Below, in pieces: positions 44,809-58,019 of a stretch of 64,000 bases of DNA. Both the position numbers and the translations under genes were made by a program. The first letter of the stretch is position 1, and each line of letters opens with the position of its first letter. The stretch comes from Sarcomyxa edulis (lineage: Eukaryota > Basidiomycota > Agaricomycetes > Agaricales > Mycenaceae). The notes below the pieces were generated by a model. That model worked only from the letters and a program-made list of their open reading frames with translations. It had not been told where the DNA came from and did not search any database. The stretch is taken from positions 23,659 through 87,658 of the forward strand of contig QUOL01000034.1 of NCBI GenBank assembly GCA_009761415.1. The letters are read 5' to 3'.

Positions 44809-47748
44809 AGGTAGGCCTCATCCATAAGCAACTACATCACGTGACGAAAAGTGACAAAAGCGTTACATTTCACTAAATTGTACTACCGATTTTCTCTATC
44901 CCCTTTCTCGAAAATCGAAGATCGAGTGATCCTTGAGAAAATATATATCCAACTTTCCTCGAAGCCCGATTTTTGAATTTCTCAAAACTGAATGACTAGT
45001 GTTCAAATTTGTACTAAGTACAAGTAGTTCTGTGGCTCGGCGCGACTTGCTGGCGCTGATCAGATTTCTCCGCAATCTCAATTGTCTCCGCGGAAGTACC
45101 GACTCACCCAATTACACCTCTGGTTCCAGAGACAATGCCAGTAAAGAAGAGATTCAAGTTCTTAACAAACCTCAAAGTGCCGTGGGGACTCTCAATGCAG
45201 GGGAAGAAGAGGAAGAAGTCAGATATCGAGTCCGAGCCGGAAGAGGAGAAAGAGAATGTGCGTTGCCATCATCTCACAGAATTGAACAGTGTATCTGACA
45301 TGTTGTTAGGTTGCCCCACCACGCCATAGGCGCATCTTGAAGAAACCCAGACCAATGAACCCCGCTCTTGGTGTCCCCGAAGTCCACATCCCCGAACTAC
45401 AGGACAGAAATAGTTCTGATATTCCCATGGCTGAACCCACGGTCCCATTCCCATTATCAGAAAACCATACCGCACTTCCGGGTCTCAATGACACGTCAGA
45501 CGCGCGTGCACCAACTTCTCGGGACGCATCAGTTGTGCCGGATCTGTCGGACCCGCCCTCTGTGATACCGCCAGACCATCTCAGAAGCGCGATCACTCCA
45601 GAGGCTTTCTATGCAGATGGAAGTGGAGTACCACTCGAGGAGAATGAGGAGACAGGAGGTGCAGAGGCTAACCAGAACACGGAGGCATCTGATGACGAGC
45701 ACATACTACCAGACCACTGTTCCGAGTTCCAGTATGAAAAATCGAGCTATTTCATCCCTCCACCCACTCTCGAAGAAGCTAAGTCAGCTCTAAATGACCT
45801 CAAGGATATACTGAGACCCCACCGTAGAACTGGAAATGGCTACGTCGACCCCGGTTTCGATATCCTCACACGTAGCCGATTGGAAGCCATGAAGATCTTC
45901 CTGATCAAGTTCATTGATCCTCGGCAGCCGCTAGGTTGGATCCCAGCATCTATTGCCACAGCCTGGGATTATGAACGCGGCCCGAATCATGCACGAAGGC
46001 TCCGGGAGTGGACTCGGGCATTCATTGCGGACCGAAAGGTATTGCCAGAGCATTTATATGGCACATGGAGCAAGTCAAAGATGGAGGATGAGGACATGGC
46101 ACAGGAGATTCACTTGCATCTTCAGTCCTTGGGGAAATATGTCCGAGCCCTTGATATTGTGCATTTTTTGGATACTCCAGAGATGAAAGCCAAATACAAC
46201 ATCAAAAAGACTATTTCGCTCGCCACAGCTCAGCGTTGGATGAAGCGCATGGGATATCGGTGGACATCAACTCCAAAAGGCCAGTTTGTTGATGGCCATG
46301 AACGAGAGGACATTGTAAATTATCGGCAGAAGGTCTTTCTCCCAGCATGGAAGGAGCTGGAGCCCAGGATGCGGAGGTGGAAACCAGATGGTACGGAGGA
46401 TGTTGAAGACGGTCGAGAATGGCAGTATGTTCGTCCAGTAATCCTTTGGTTTCACGATGAGTCTACCTTCTACGCCAACGACCGCCGCAAACAACGTTGG
46501 GTTCACAAGGATGAGAAGGCTGTTCCGTATGCTAAAGGGGAAGGCCCCTCTATCATGGCAGCGGATGTGGTATCTGCGGACCATGGGTGGCTTTGTTCTC
46601 CTACTGCACCGGAGAAACAGGCTCGCATTTTCTTGAAGGCTGGCGTAAACCGTGAAGGCTATCTCACCAATAACGACATTCTAAATCAGGCAACTGTTTT
46701 TATGGACATCTTATCCGAAGTGTGGCCAGATGAAGACCACGTCCTTGTCTTTGACAATGCTACAATTCATGTCAAACGGTCCGACACTGCTCTTTCTGCC
46801 CGTCACATGCCCAAGGGTACCAAGAAGGTTGGCGAATTTTGGGGAGCCATAGTTGATGTGTATGATGATGCTGGAAATCAGATCTTCAAGAAGGACACGG
46901 CCGGGAAGCTTACCAACAAGCCCGAGAAGAAGAAGGTTCGAATGGACGACGCATGCTTTGCCGATGGTACCCCCCAGTCCTTATACTACCCAGATACACA
47001 CCCTACACACCCTGGATGCTTCAAGGGAATGTCCGTCCTTCTGACCGAAAGAGGCCTCGAAGCTGAATCAAAGCTAAAGTATGAATGCAAGGGGTTCAAA
47101 TGTCCTACCGGTTCAACTTCTTGCTGCTGCCGTCGTGTCCTGTACACACAACCTGACTTTACATCAGTCAAATCAAACCTCGAGATCCATTGCGAGAAGC
47201 GCGGATTCCGTGTTCTGTTCTTGCCAAAATTTCACTGCGAGCTTAACTTTATTGAACAGTGCTGGGGATATGCCAAACGAAAATACCGGGAGTTTCCCGC
47301 ATCTTCGAAAGAAGCAGATCTGCAGCCTAATGTTCTCGCTGCATTAGAAATGGTGCCTCTTGAGTCTATGCGAAGGTGATTCTCATTTCGTATCCGCGCA
47401 TAATCTCTCTGATTGTTTTTAGGTTTGCAACACGCTCACAGCGCTTCATGGACAGTTACTACCGGGGACTTGATGGAAAACAAGCTGCATGGGCCTCCAA
47501 AAAATACCGTGGTCATCGTGTTCTTCCTGAGAGTATTTTCCGTGACTTAGCAGAGCTCGAGGTTCAAATTTAATCTACACACTATAGCTATGCAAATGTC
47601 TTCTCATTTGGCTGCAACAGAGCCCACATAAATAATTATCTAGTGCTGAAGTACGATGGTAGACGGCGCTCCTGAGACAAGACGCGCCTTGGTGAGTCAC
47701 AAAGGAATCACATCACGTGATGTAGTTGCTTATGGATGAGGCCTACCT
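44809..47748 (+). mobile_element. Complete Tc1/mariner-superfamily transposon
   Basis: A perfect 36-bp terminal inverted repeat (AGGTAGGCCTCATCCATAAG... at 44809-44844 and its complement at 47713-47748), bounded by TA on each side (44807-44808 and 47749-47750). These are the TA duplication of this superfamily. The inner end of each arm is CATCACGTGA, so each end carries a CACGTG E-box-type palindrome. The 2.94-kb element holds one intron-containing transposase gene with no visible lesion. It appears recently active or at least recently inserted. Confidence 0.88.
45135..47573 (+). CDS. DDE transposase of the Tc1/mariner superfamily
   Basis: Three exons (45135-45257, 45310-47375 and 47423-47573) with introns of 52 and 47 nt and consistent phases give 779 residues. 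The N-terminal region is acidic and Pro-rich. Residues about 200-330 hold helical DNA-binding-like sequence (IKKTISLATAQRWMKRMGY). The catalytic triad candidates are Asp424 (WFHDEST), Asp523 (VLVFDNATIH) and Glu690 (FHCELNFIEQCWG), the last block being the classic N-(P/F)-IE motif. The gap between the second Asp and the Glu (about 166 residues) is much longer than the 34-35 of typical mariner and contains a Cys-rich insert (CKGFKCPTGSTSCCCRR). The C-terminal exon ends HRVLPESIFRDLAELEVQI. It cuts and pastes the surrounding element. Confidence 0.85.
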
Positions 47749-47892
47749 TAGGACCCGAAAGCATCCCAAATAGGCCAATTCTGAGGGCTCCCGGACCTGT
47801 ATACTATTTGTATATATGTGCCCGGTCCATGGGTATCCCCCCCCCCAAATCCCCGGTGGACCCACCCAAAATATAGCACAGCCACCGGGATG

Positions 47893-48919
47893 GCTACTCA
47901 CAGAGTTGATGCATCAATTTCCGCGGCTACAGCCGTGTGTTTAGACTGTATATTACAGCTATGGCTCCGGGAGAATGTCTGCAGGGAGGGACTAGGAGAG
48001 ATGGAAGAGAAGTTACGAGAAGTGCAATGCAACGACGCGCTCAATCCCTGTGATCCACGCTCCGTGCAAAGGCACATTTCATCACGCACAAGAACCTCAA
48101 TGTTCGCGATCAACGTCGATCAACACGGGCACAGATTCTGATCCAGGGACTTGCCATGAAGGCTACCGCTGCTGGTCTCAAGTATACTCATGCACGCAAT
48201 GCACTATTAGAATTGAGAGGGGCTGGGGAGTGGGAGAATGTGCTAAAACCCCTACTGGAGAAGGATATACGGCTGCCCGGGCAGGCTGAGTTCACCATTG
48301 AGAATCTTGACGACGTGATAGGTCCTTCAGGAAGGCATACCTCAAAGAAGAAACGGGACAAACGTGCCAAGGCGCTAGGCGAGGGCCACCGTCTCGTTTC
48401 ATGGATCTGGATATCGGGTGTCGTCGCAGAGGCAGCGTCAGGAGCGGTCAAAGCAAGGGAACTCAACGACGGTATGTTGAATTCCATATATCTTCTATCT
48501 CCAGTCGTCTTATTTCGTTTACAGCTCTACGAGTAGAATGGGCCAAAGGTAGGGCACGAGCACTGCGGTGGACGGAGGAGGTTGTGTTGCTGAAGGAGGA
48601 GATGCGGCGCGTAGAGGTCACACTGGAGTGGCAAGCGAAGTGGTGGGAGGACAGGTCCACAGGTTGGGACGGCGTCGACGACGCGCTACGAGAAGGCCTT
48701 CGGGCATACGCATTTCGACAAGCTCACATCCAACGCTCTCTGCGTGCACGATTTCTGGCAAAATGGGCCGATCCCTTGTCGCAGATCAGTGTAGACGTGG
48801 CCGTAGCAAACGACAGCCTCTCGTCTGGAGGTGAGGTTGGTGAGGAACCTGAGGCTGCTATAGGAGAGGGCCCTGATGAGGATGCCAAAGCCGCCGATGA
48901 CCTTGACGATGTATGGTAG
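47893..48919 (+). pseudogene. C-terminal fragment of a KDZ transposase
   Basis: From MATHRVDASISAA the frame runs to VQCNDALN, then shifts near 48045-48065. It continues as LRAKAHFITHKNLNVRDQR, RAQILIQGLAMKATAAGLKY, ALLELRGAGEWENVLKPLL and, after an intron at about 48473-48526, LRVEWAKGRARALRWTEEV, LLKEEMRRVEVTLEWQAKWW and GLRAYAFRQAHIQRSL. This is the usual C-terminal region of Agaricomycete KDZ transposases. The frameshift and missing catalytic N-terminal part make it a remnant. It lies on the opposite strand from the KDZ copy at 33329 and is not its missing end in any simple arrangement. Confidence 0.68.
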
Positions 48920-49237
48920 ATACTCTGATTCTGATTTACGATCGCTCGTGTATTTGACACTTGTATTCTATGGAGATAACATAACAAATATCACAGAATC
49001 TCGACTCTCGATGTTAGCAGTGTCCTGGATTTCCGCTTTTGGACATGTACATGGCTTCCCATCTCGATTTGGACCGGGCCGAAGGTGACCCGAGGGCTTA
49101 GCAGGCCAGCAAGAGTTAGCATGTAGGTATTGCCGTGAGGTGAGCCTAAAAAGGGAATATTCGGAGGCTCAGTCCGGCCGTTAGGTGGCGCCAACATCTA
49201 TAAACAGGCTTATTGATTTGGCCGGCACTTGCCACGG
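48920..49237. other. 3' flank of the KDZ remnant
   Basis: No gene seen. The interval ends at the left boundary of LTR copy 4 with flank ACGG. Confidence 0.4.
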
Positions 49238-50829
49238 TGTGATGAGGACTGCGGAGCTAGGAGTAGATGGGCTAGACTCCTAACTGTAGTTCGCCTCTAG
49301 GGGGTACGGTGACCTTTTCTCGGAGGGGATTTTGCGTAGCGAGAAATCCTAATGCCCAGTGACTTGTGATTGGATAATATGTGTGTAAAACGGTGGTGAG
49401 GTGGGTATGAGGTGTGGAAATGTAAAGAAAGCTTCGGACAGCTGTAAGTTCGTTCTCGGTGGGCCAATAGAGGCTTCGGACAGCTATAAGTTTGTTCTCG
49501 GAGAACCAACAAAAGCCTCGGACAGCTTTCGAAGAGCTGACGGATGCTTCGGACAGCTATAAAACGTCTTCGGAGAGCTATCAAGGGCTTCGGACAGCTC
49601 TGAACTGGTTTCGGAGAGCTTCCTTCGTCCGGGAGTGGTACTGCGGACTGAATCGAGTCCTTTTCTCTTGTTTGGCCAACTTCTGTAATTGTTCTTTTGT
49701 CTCGGTTGCAGAAGTATGAGAAAGAGATAGAATTCCAATAGAGAGTGACTGGGTAGTTGGTCAATTTGGATGTGTTTCTACGGTTCTGGTCCACACTGGT
49801 TCTATCTACCGTTCTCCATGTCCTATCCTACTTTATATATGAATTCCTTCCCTGTCCTTGCCTAATTCTTCACCCCGAGTGCCATCCCAAGGTCCCCGAG
49901 ATCTCTAATGATGAAACAGATCCGGTATTGATTTTGATGTGTCCGAACCTTGCTCAGTGTGAAAGGTTAGGGTCGGAGGTGCTTTCTGAGAGTGTTGCAA
50001 GGTGAATTGTGAAGGGATGAAACATTTTCGAGTGAGTAGAATGATAGGGAGTTTCCGATAGATTTTTCCCAAGATGTGACGGCTAAAGTTATCCGGGAAG
50101 AGTAAATTTGATGTGGGTTGCTAGGTGGAGACCTGTAGTGTCTTTGTTAGCGGGCGATACCTCGCTTACGAGTGCTGTGTCATGTGATAAACACAGAAGG
50201 AAGCACATTCCGTAGCACCACTTGGTCAGGGTGAATGGAGGCCTTAACGAAGTGTCCAGATGCATGGAAAAGTGTGAATTGAGATTGCAATGTAAAGGGA
50301 ATATGTCCGATTTGATAGGGGGAACAGCTCAGGGCAGCAAGCATCACGTTAGCAGTATGTCGACTGGTGGCAACGTTTTGTCGGTGAAATATCTCTCGAT
50401 GAGGTCTTCTAGAGGTGAAAAGGTGCCTGCTGAAACGTTTTGGGATCTGTCCGAAGGATCTAGGGAGTCGCGGAGAGGTGATCGAGTACGTTGAGCTTTC
50501 GGTCAGGTGAAACGACGATAGGGAATTGGGTTCTGGCGGTAAATTTCCTTTGGAGAAGTTGTTCGTGTGTGATTTTAGGCATTCCGAAATGTTCTGGGAC
50601 GTGACCGAAGGCGGGTTAGCGTTTCGTGAGTGGATGAAGAGGCCGCTTTCGGGGAGAAACCGTCAAGTCGCGGATACTTGGTGTCTTTCAGTGTCCGGGC
50701 ATTCGAAAAGCAAGTCGTTTGTGGTAATATCACCAATATCTCTGTAGTTAGCTATGTCTAGGGAGTCGCACAAGAGTAGGTTGTTGTATAGTTGTCGATT
50801 CCTTGGCTGGGGATGCTGGCATCCTCACA
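49238..50829 (+). mobile_element. Solo LTR, copy 4 (unequal flanks)
   Basis: A 1592-bp copy (TGTGATGAGG...CATCCTCACA) closer in its internal deletions and substitutions to copy 2 than to copies 1 and 3. The left flank is ACGG and the right flank GCGT, so no target duplication remains. The TATA-like TTTATATATG is conserved. Confidence 0.78.
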
Positions 50830-50833
50830 GCGT

Positions 50834-51113
50834 AAAAAGACGATAAATGCACCTGATATATGGCCCTATTGCGAAATTCTTGGAAAGTTTGGTATCTGGG
50901 CTGTTGTCGGGTCGATTTTGAGCTGGCGCCTCTGGGAAAGGAGAACAGATGCCACAGATATGATCTCATTGAGATGTATCTGATAGCTGAGCAAGTTGAG
51001 AGAGAGGCAAAAGCAGGAGCCCAGACGACGCCCGAGCACATGAGGGTAACAAAGTATGAAGTCATTTCAAACTCCGCTCAATCCTCGATCGCGTCTAAGT
51101 TCGAGCGACTGTG
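50834..51113 (+). other. Possible exon fragment cut by LTR copy 4
   Basis: Open frames directly right of the LTR read KKTINAPDIWPYCEILGKFG then, in another frame, DLIEMYLIAEQVEREAKAG to a stop at 51113. The residue composition looks protein-like, but a start, splice sites and family are not identified. It may be the remnant of a gene interrupted by the LTR. Confidence 0.25.
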
Positions 51114-51819
51114 ACTGGAAGCTGGAGCTTTGGGTCAACTCACGCATAGATTTTACTGTCTACTACATCTATACAGCAATATACATCTCCGTGAGCAACT
51201 TGCCAGGATGATTCTGCCCGGCAGTCTCCCTGATACCTCCGACATCGTAGACTAGAGCCAACAGAGATCTCTCCGAAACAGCAGACCATAATAATATGTT
51301 TCTCAAGAGTGGTAGAGCATGCAGACAGTATTGAGAGCCTTCCCGTTAAGTAATGAGATCAGTAGACGATGTACAGGCCGATCTACAGTTGGGAGAACAG
51401 CAACCGGCCAGGCCATGACATCATAATGTGGAGGGTGAAAGTTGTTGTACGGTGTCCTATGGCTGACGAAAGACCATAGGATCGAGAGACGTGGTGGATA
51501 ACGACGTGGAAAGACATGATAGACAGCACTCCAACAAAGATCGGATGATAAGCGAGAGTAAATAAAGGTGAGTGGACGAATTACTTTGTATGGATAGGGT
51601 ATTGACCAGAGTGGCACCTACTACTCGGGCTCCCCATCCGACATGTTATGGTGTATCTTCCGACCTTGCTAGAGTGGGACTCAGACCTCACCCCTCGTAC
51701 CTGCGATCACAAGAGGTGGAGTGGTGGTGTAAATTTCGTATCCAAAGATAACAAGGAGAACTGGAGGTGGTAAGAGCGTAGTTTTTGCGAAAGAATGCAA
51801 CGGAGATGCCGGTACCAAG
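51114..51819. other. Non-coding region, no gene recognised
   Basis: Nothing supported. The frame at 51303-51617 (minus) shows no motif or splice extension. Confidence 0.35.
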
Positions 51820-51827
51820 GTCCAGCG

Positions 51828-53066
51828 TAAGGCTCCAACCATATTAATTATTTATCATTTTAAATGGTTTAAACCATTTACCATATATAATTATTTACCG
51901 GGTATAGCCATATATGGTTGTATCTATTTATATATGGTAAATAGATAGTTTCTTTACCTCGGACTCGGCGGCAGCCAGAGGTCAATTTCGTTCTATACGA
52001 AGATCGGCAACCATTACAGCTAAATAACAATCGATAGACTCGTTTTTGCGAAATTCCGCTCAGGAACTTTGTTTACATTAGGGTGGGGTACAAATAAAAC
52101 TAGACCATTTCTGGCCAGATCGATCTGTCCGAAAAGAGGTGCAGCAGCAATTTCTGGCACTCCCAGCCCTCCATACATACTCTTGACTGTGCACACATCT
52201 TCTTCGTGTATAAGACAAGCTATCCTGCTGCTCTGCACCACATTTATTCTTCGAGTTGCTGAGCAGAAGTCATTCTCTGAGAAGCCCGAATGGGGTTGTT
52301 TATTTGTACCCCACCCTATCGTAAACAAAGTTCCTGAGCGGAATTTCGCAAAAACGAGTCTATCGATTGTTATTTAGCTGTAACAGGACTCAGGAAAGGC
52401 ACTGTCCGACAAAGTCGCCGAAAACAGGACAAGGGTCGGACGGTGTGTCACCATGTCACATTGTGTGACATGGCCCGGAAAGCATGACATTGTCAACGTT
52501 TTCTCGAATTCCCCTCTACATTTGGCTGTTTCTAGTACCAAAGAGCTCAATCGGCAGAATGTTCGCATTTTTGCCTACAAATGCTCCCTCGAATTCAGCT
52601 CCAAACACAGTTCAAACAAGGAACATCACAAAACTAGGCACCGAGAATGTCAAATTCTGGATATTTCCGCTGAAGTCAAGGTTTTTGCCCATCAGTATCA
52701 TGTCCCTACAGTGCGAGAACCTGGGACGTCTCAGTTTGGTCTCAGTGAAGGACAAGTGACGGTCCCCGGATGTCGTTTGACTTCGGTCACCCTCTGCCCG
52801 GGTCACACATGTCACGCTGAGTGACATGGCGCCCAACGGCTTTTTCTTCCGAAATCACCACCTTTGCACAGTTCCGTGCTCTTTTCCTGCAAAGCTGAGA
52901 TTATTCTGAGGTCAAGCAATGGCTGAGAGACAATTTACTCGAGCTTCTTCGATACTATCCCTGAAATTAATTATTTACCATTTATAAACGGTTTACAACT
53001 ATCTATTTACTATATATATTTATTTACCGATTTTCCGTATATGAAAACTAAATGGTTGGAGCCTTA
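51828..53066. mobile_element. Non-autonomous DNA transposon with 8-bp TSD
   Basis: Perfect 15-bp terminal inverted repeats TAAGGCTCCAACCAT (51828-51842) and complement (53052-53066) are flanked by a perfect 8-bp duplication GTCCAGCG (51820-51827 and 53067-53074). Subterminal regions are A/T-rich with repeated ATTTACCATATATA and TAAACCATTTA words on both sides. No transposase is present. An 8-bp duplication fits hAT or KDZ/Zisupton elements; which of them mobilised it cannot be settled here. Confidence 0.8.
52017..52380. mobile_element. Nested MITE with long inverted repeats
   Basis: 364 bp with arms of about 82 bp (52017-52098 and 52299-52380) beginning CAGCTAAATAACAATCGATA. The arms are identical apart from two or three mismatches and are flanked by TA (52015-52016 and 52381-52382), as in Tc1/mariner MITEs. 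It lies inside the element at 51828-53066, so it inserted later. The matching frames on opposite strands are produced by the arms and are not genes. Confidence 0.8.
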
Positions 53067-53074
53067 GTCCAGCG

Positions 53075-53570
53075 GCAACGGAGAGGACGACGGCTTGAAC
53101 GTAAAACGAGAGGGCACACGAAGATTGTCGAGATCCGACATTGAACCCGAAGGACACCAGGAGCTTCCATCGCACGGTCATTGTGTGCTGAATGCTGGCA
53201 TGAAAGAAGAGAACTAACCAAATGAACGATTTGGGTAAATAGAACCTCAACAACCCCCTGCTTCGCACGGCATAAGAGTTCTTGGCGTTCAGATACACAG
53301 GATGAGAGGGTCCTTGCAAAATTAGAAGTGTTAAGATGTCCAAAAGTCTGAGAAGTGAGCTGCAGGAGATGATATTGACACACCATTGAAGCTGGAGGCC
53401 GGGTCACCGTTAGCACTGCAGTGAGAAGATCGAGCATCGCTTGGATAGAGGAACGAGTCGAACGCGTCGAAGACGCGACTTGATGTGTGCGATAGAATGA
53501 TAGCGGCTAGGTAAGCCGGAATTGTTGAGAGGTATCGATATATAGTCTAATTATGCCAGGTCCTACCAGG
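53075..53570. other. Non-coding region, no gene recognised
   Basis: The overlapping minus-strand frames at 53020-53437 run out of the preceding element and have no support. Nothing else is seen. Confidence 0.35.
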
Positions 53571-53571
53571 T

Positions 53572-54495
53572 AGCACTTATACGAAGTGCATTATCAGGGA
53601 GTGTGTAAAAAAACACTCGATCCAAGTGCACGGCGGCTGAGTGCGAAAAATGCACTGCATCCAAATGCGTCAAATTTCGGACCAAAAACACTTTCGAGAA
53701 TGACACTTCATTTACAGCGCTTTCAGAAAACCTTGTCATAAGCACATTTTTTTATTTTTCTGTGCTTCGGTCATCAACCGGGTAACAAGTGACTCGGCTT
53801 TGCCCGAGACCAGTCTCACGATCCCCCATTGGCTGCAATTGGGCTGCAATGGCCTGCCCGATCGCGACGACTGAGGTATACCTTTGCTCGGAGGAACGTC
53901 GTGTTATGATCAGCAAGGACCTCCAGTCAAAAGCAATGAGATTCTTGGCTTGAGGAGCAATGCACCTCGAGTCTATGTATTATGTCGTGAGAACTCAACG
54001 AATCCCGAGTACGGCTACGTACCGTGACGGCGGGTGCCGATATACCAAAACCTGAGCACTTGGACAATGAACGGGAGGGAGGATCGATGATCTTAGAGAC
54101 GGATTTGACGCGTCTAAAGCGTTCTGGCGTAGTTCTACTTCAGACTTCCAGAGCTGGACGCGACTAAGACCTGCGGGGAGCTGTAGTGGTCATCTCACAT
54201 GGCCTAGCACTCTATACATGTTTGGGTTGGCTTGGGTAGGGATGCTATGGCTCCCTGAATGAATTGCGAAGAAATGCCGTACGATGGGCGAGCTCGAATG
54301 CACGCGGAAGACCGTATCTTCCCTCGAATGTGCGGGCCAGACGTGTCGGACCTTGGCTTCCGGGCATAGCCACTTATTCACCGGTTGGTTACCGCCAAAA
54401 ATAAAAAAAAGTCCATATGACAAGGTTTTGTGAAAGCGCTGTAAGTGTCAAGATTGCCCGATAAGTGCATTTGCACTCATATTAAGTGCAAATCG
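53572..54495. mobile_element. Degenerate inverted-repeat element
   Basis: A clear inverted pair, TGACACTT...TACAGCGCTTTCAGAAAACC at 53701-53740 and its complement at 54416-54450, lies inside weaker outer arms rich in AAGTGCA (53572-53600 and 54460-54495). The middle, about 675 bp, is non-coding. The ends and target duplication are unclear, so this is a candidate old MITE or TIR element. Confidence 0.45.
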
Positions 54496-54540
54496 TTCCC
54501 ACAGTGAAGGTAACTACTCTGGTACGTACTCGCCCTAAAC

Positions 54541-55635
54541 CCCAGTGAGAAACGCGTTGAGCTAAAACGAATCAAATCGAATTAGATCGAGTCCCGCCAA
54601 GAATTCGATGTAAATCGACAGTTGGCACCTTTTATTGGATCTAATTCGATATTTCGGCTCACTTTTCGTCGTAGATCTGGTCATATCGAAGCAAATAGAA
54701 TGATGTCTTTTGAGGTTCGTCTGAATTCGTTTTAGTTCGATTTGAATGGAAACAAATGTGATTTTATTGTGATATATACTAGGGCTATAATGCTATCACT
54801 AGGCCTCTCCTCCCTGCCTGTTTGCCAGCATATGCTCATCGGCACCTCCGTCCTGCTCTGCTCTCCTGTTCCCCTCCTGCTCCCATTTTACTAGAGTTTG
54901 ACTGACGTGATCCGAGGAGCGATATGACCAAATGCCGATGGATATTGGGTGAGCTCGAAGTAATACGAAGTGCGAAGGAAGGAATGGGTCTCGATATTGA
55001 GGGACTATGATGTAGACAAGGCATTATAGCAAATTCCTAGCTAAGATGTACTTAGTTAGAGTCACGACGCGCTCAAGAATAATAGAATACGCACCGATCG
55101 CAGGAGTCCTACTGCTAATATCGATTTTTGTAGAAAATCAGACATATCGGGTCACCTGCAACAAGAAAGTCAGGTTTCAGAGTGTATATGCGCGAAGCAC
55201 GACATACCTGAGGCCTACGTGAGTGTTTTCATTGCTATACTGCGAGGGAAAATGCCCTTCGAAGATGCGAGCCAGCGGGGACGAGGAGGAAGACAACTGG
55301 GACTGTTGTGGGAGGAGGGAAGAGGGAAAAATGGGGGAAAGAGAGTCGACTTCGACTTTATAGCTGCGGACTCTGAGTTATTCGAAGTGCGCACGGGCCC
55401 GAGTCTTCCAAGGATTTGAAAACTTGTAGGATAGCACGATGGGGCGTGGTGGTGGTGGCCCGGTGGTGCCGGTGGCGGTTGTTTGGTTTTAGGGTTAGGT
55501 TTCCGGATTTCGACTCACATCGAAAAGTCGAAAAATGGGCTGCAATTCGATGCCGCTCGATAGCGTTCGATTTGGCTTGATGTATTTGATCTAATTCTAT
55601 TTCCTTCGAACTGGCTCAACGCGTTTCTCACTGGG
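54541..55635. mobile_element. hAT-like non-autonomous element
   Basis: Perfect 22-bp terminal inverted repeats starting CCCAGTGAGAAACGCGTTGA (54541-54562 and 55614-55635). CCTAAAC flanks both sides (54534-54540 and 55636-55642); allowing one base of ambiguity, an 8-bp CCTAAACC duplication fits. The CAGTG...CACTG ends and the 8-bp duplication suggest hAT. Subterminal TCGAATTAGATC-like words recur on both sides. There is no transposase. It sits about 80 bp upstream of the next gene and may affect its promoter. Confidence 0.72.
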
Positions 55636-55720
55636 CCTAAACCCACAACCCAACCATTACCACTAGATCGACAACCTCTATCGCGATTCCCTACCCATTG
55701 GTCTTTCAAGTTCGTCCGCG

Positions 55721-58019
<2,299 letters not shown>

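Noticed and set aside
52020..52377. Two mirror-image frames of 102 codons with almost the same C-terminus
   Set aside because: They arise because the two arms of one MITE are inverted copies; not a gene pair.
55485..55500. TTAGGGTTAGG, similar to fungal telomere repeats
   Set aside because: Fewer than two units within a MITE interior; no array, so no telomere or interstitial telomeric tract.
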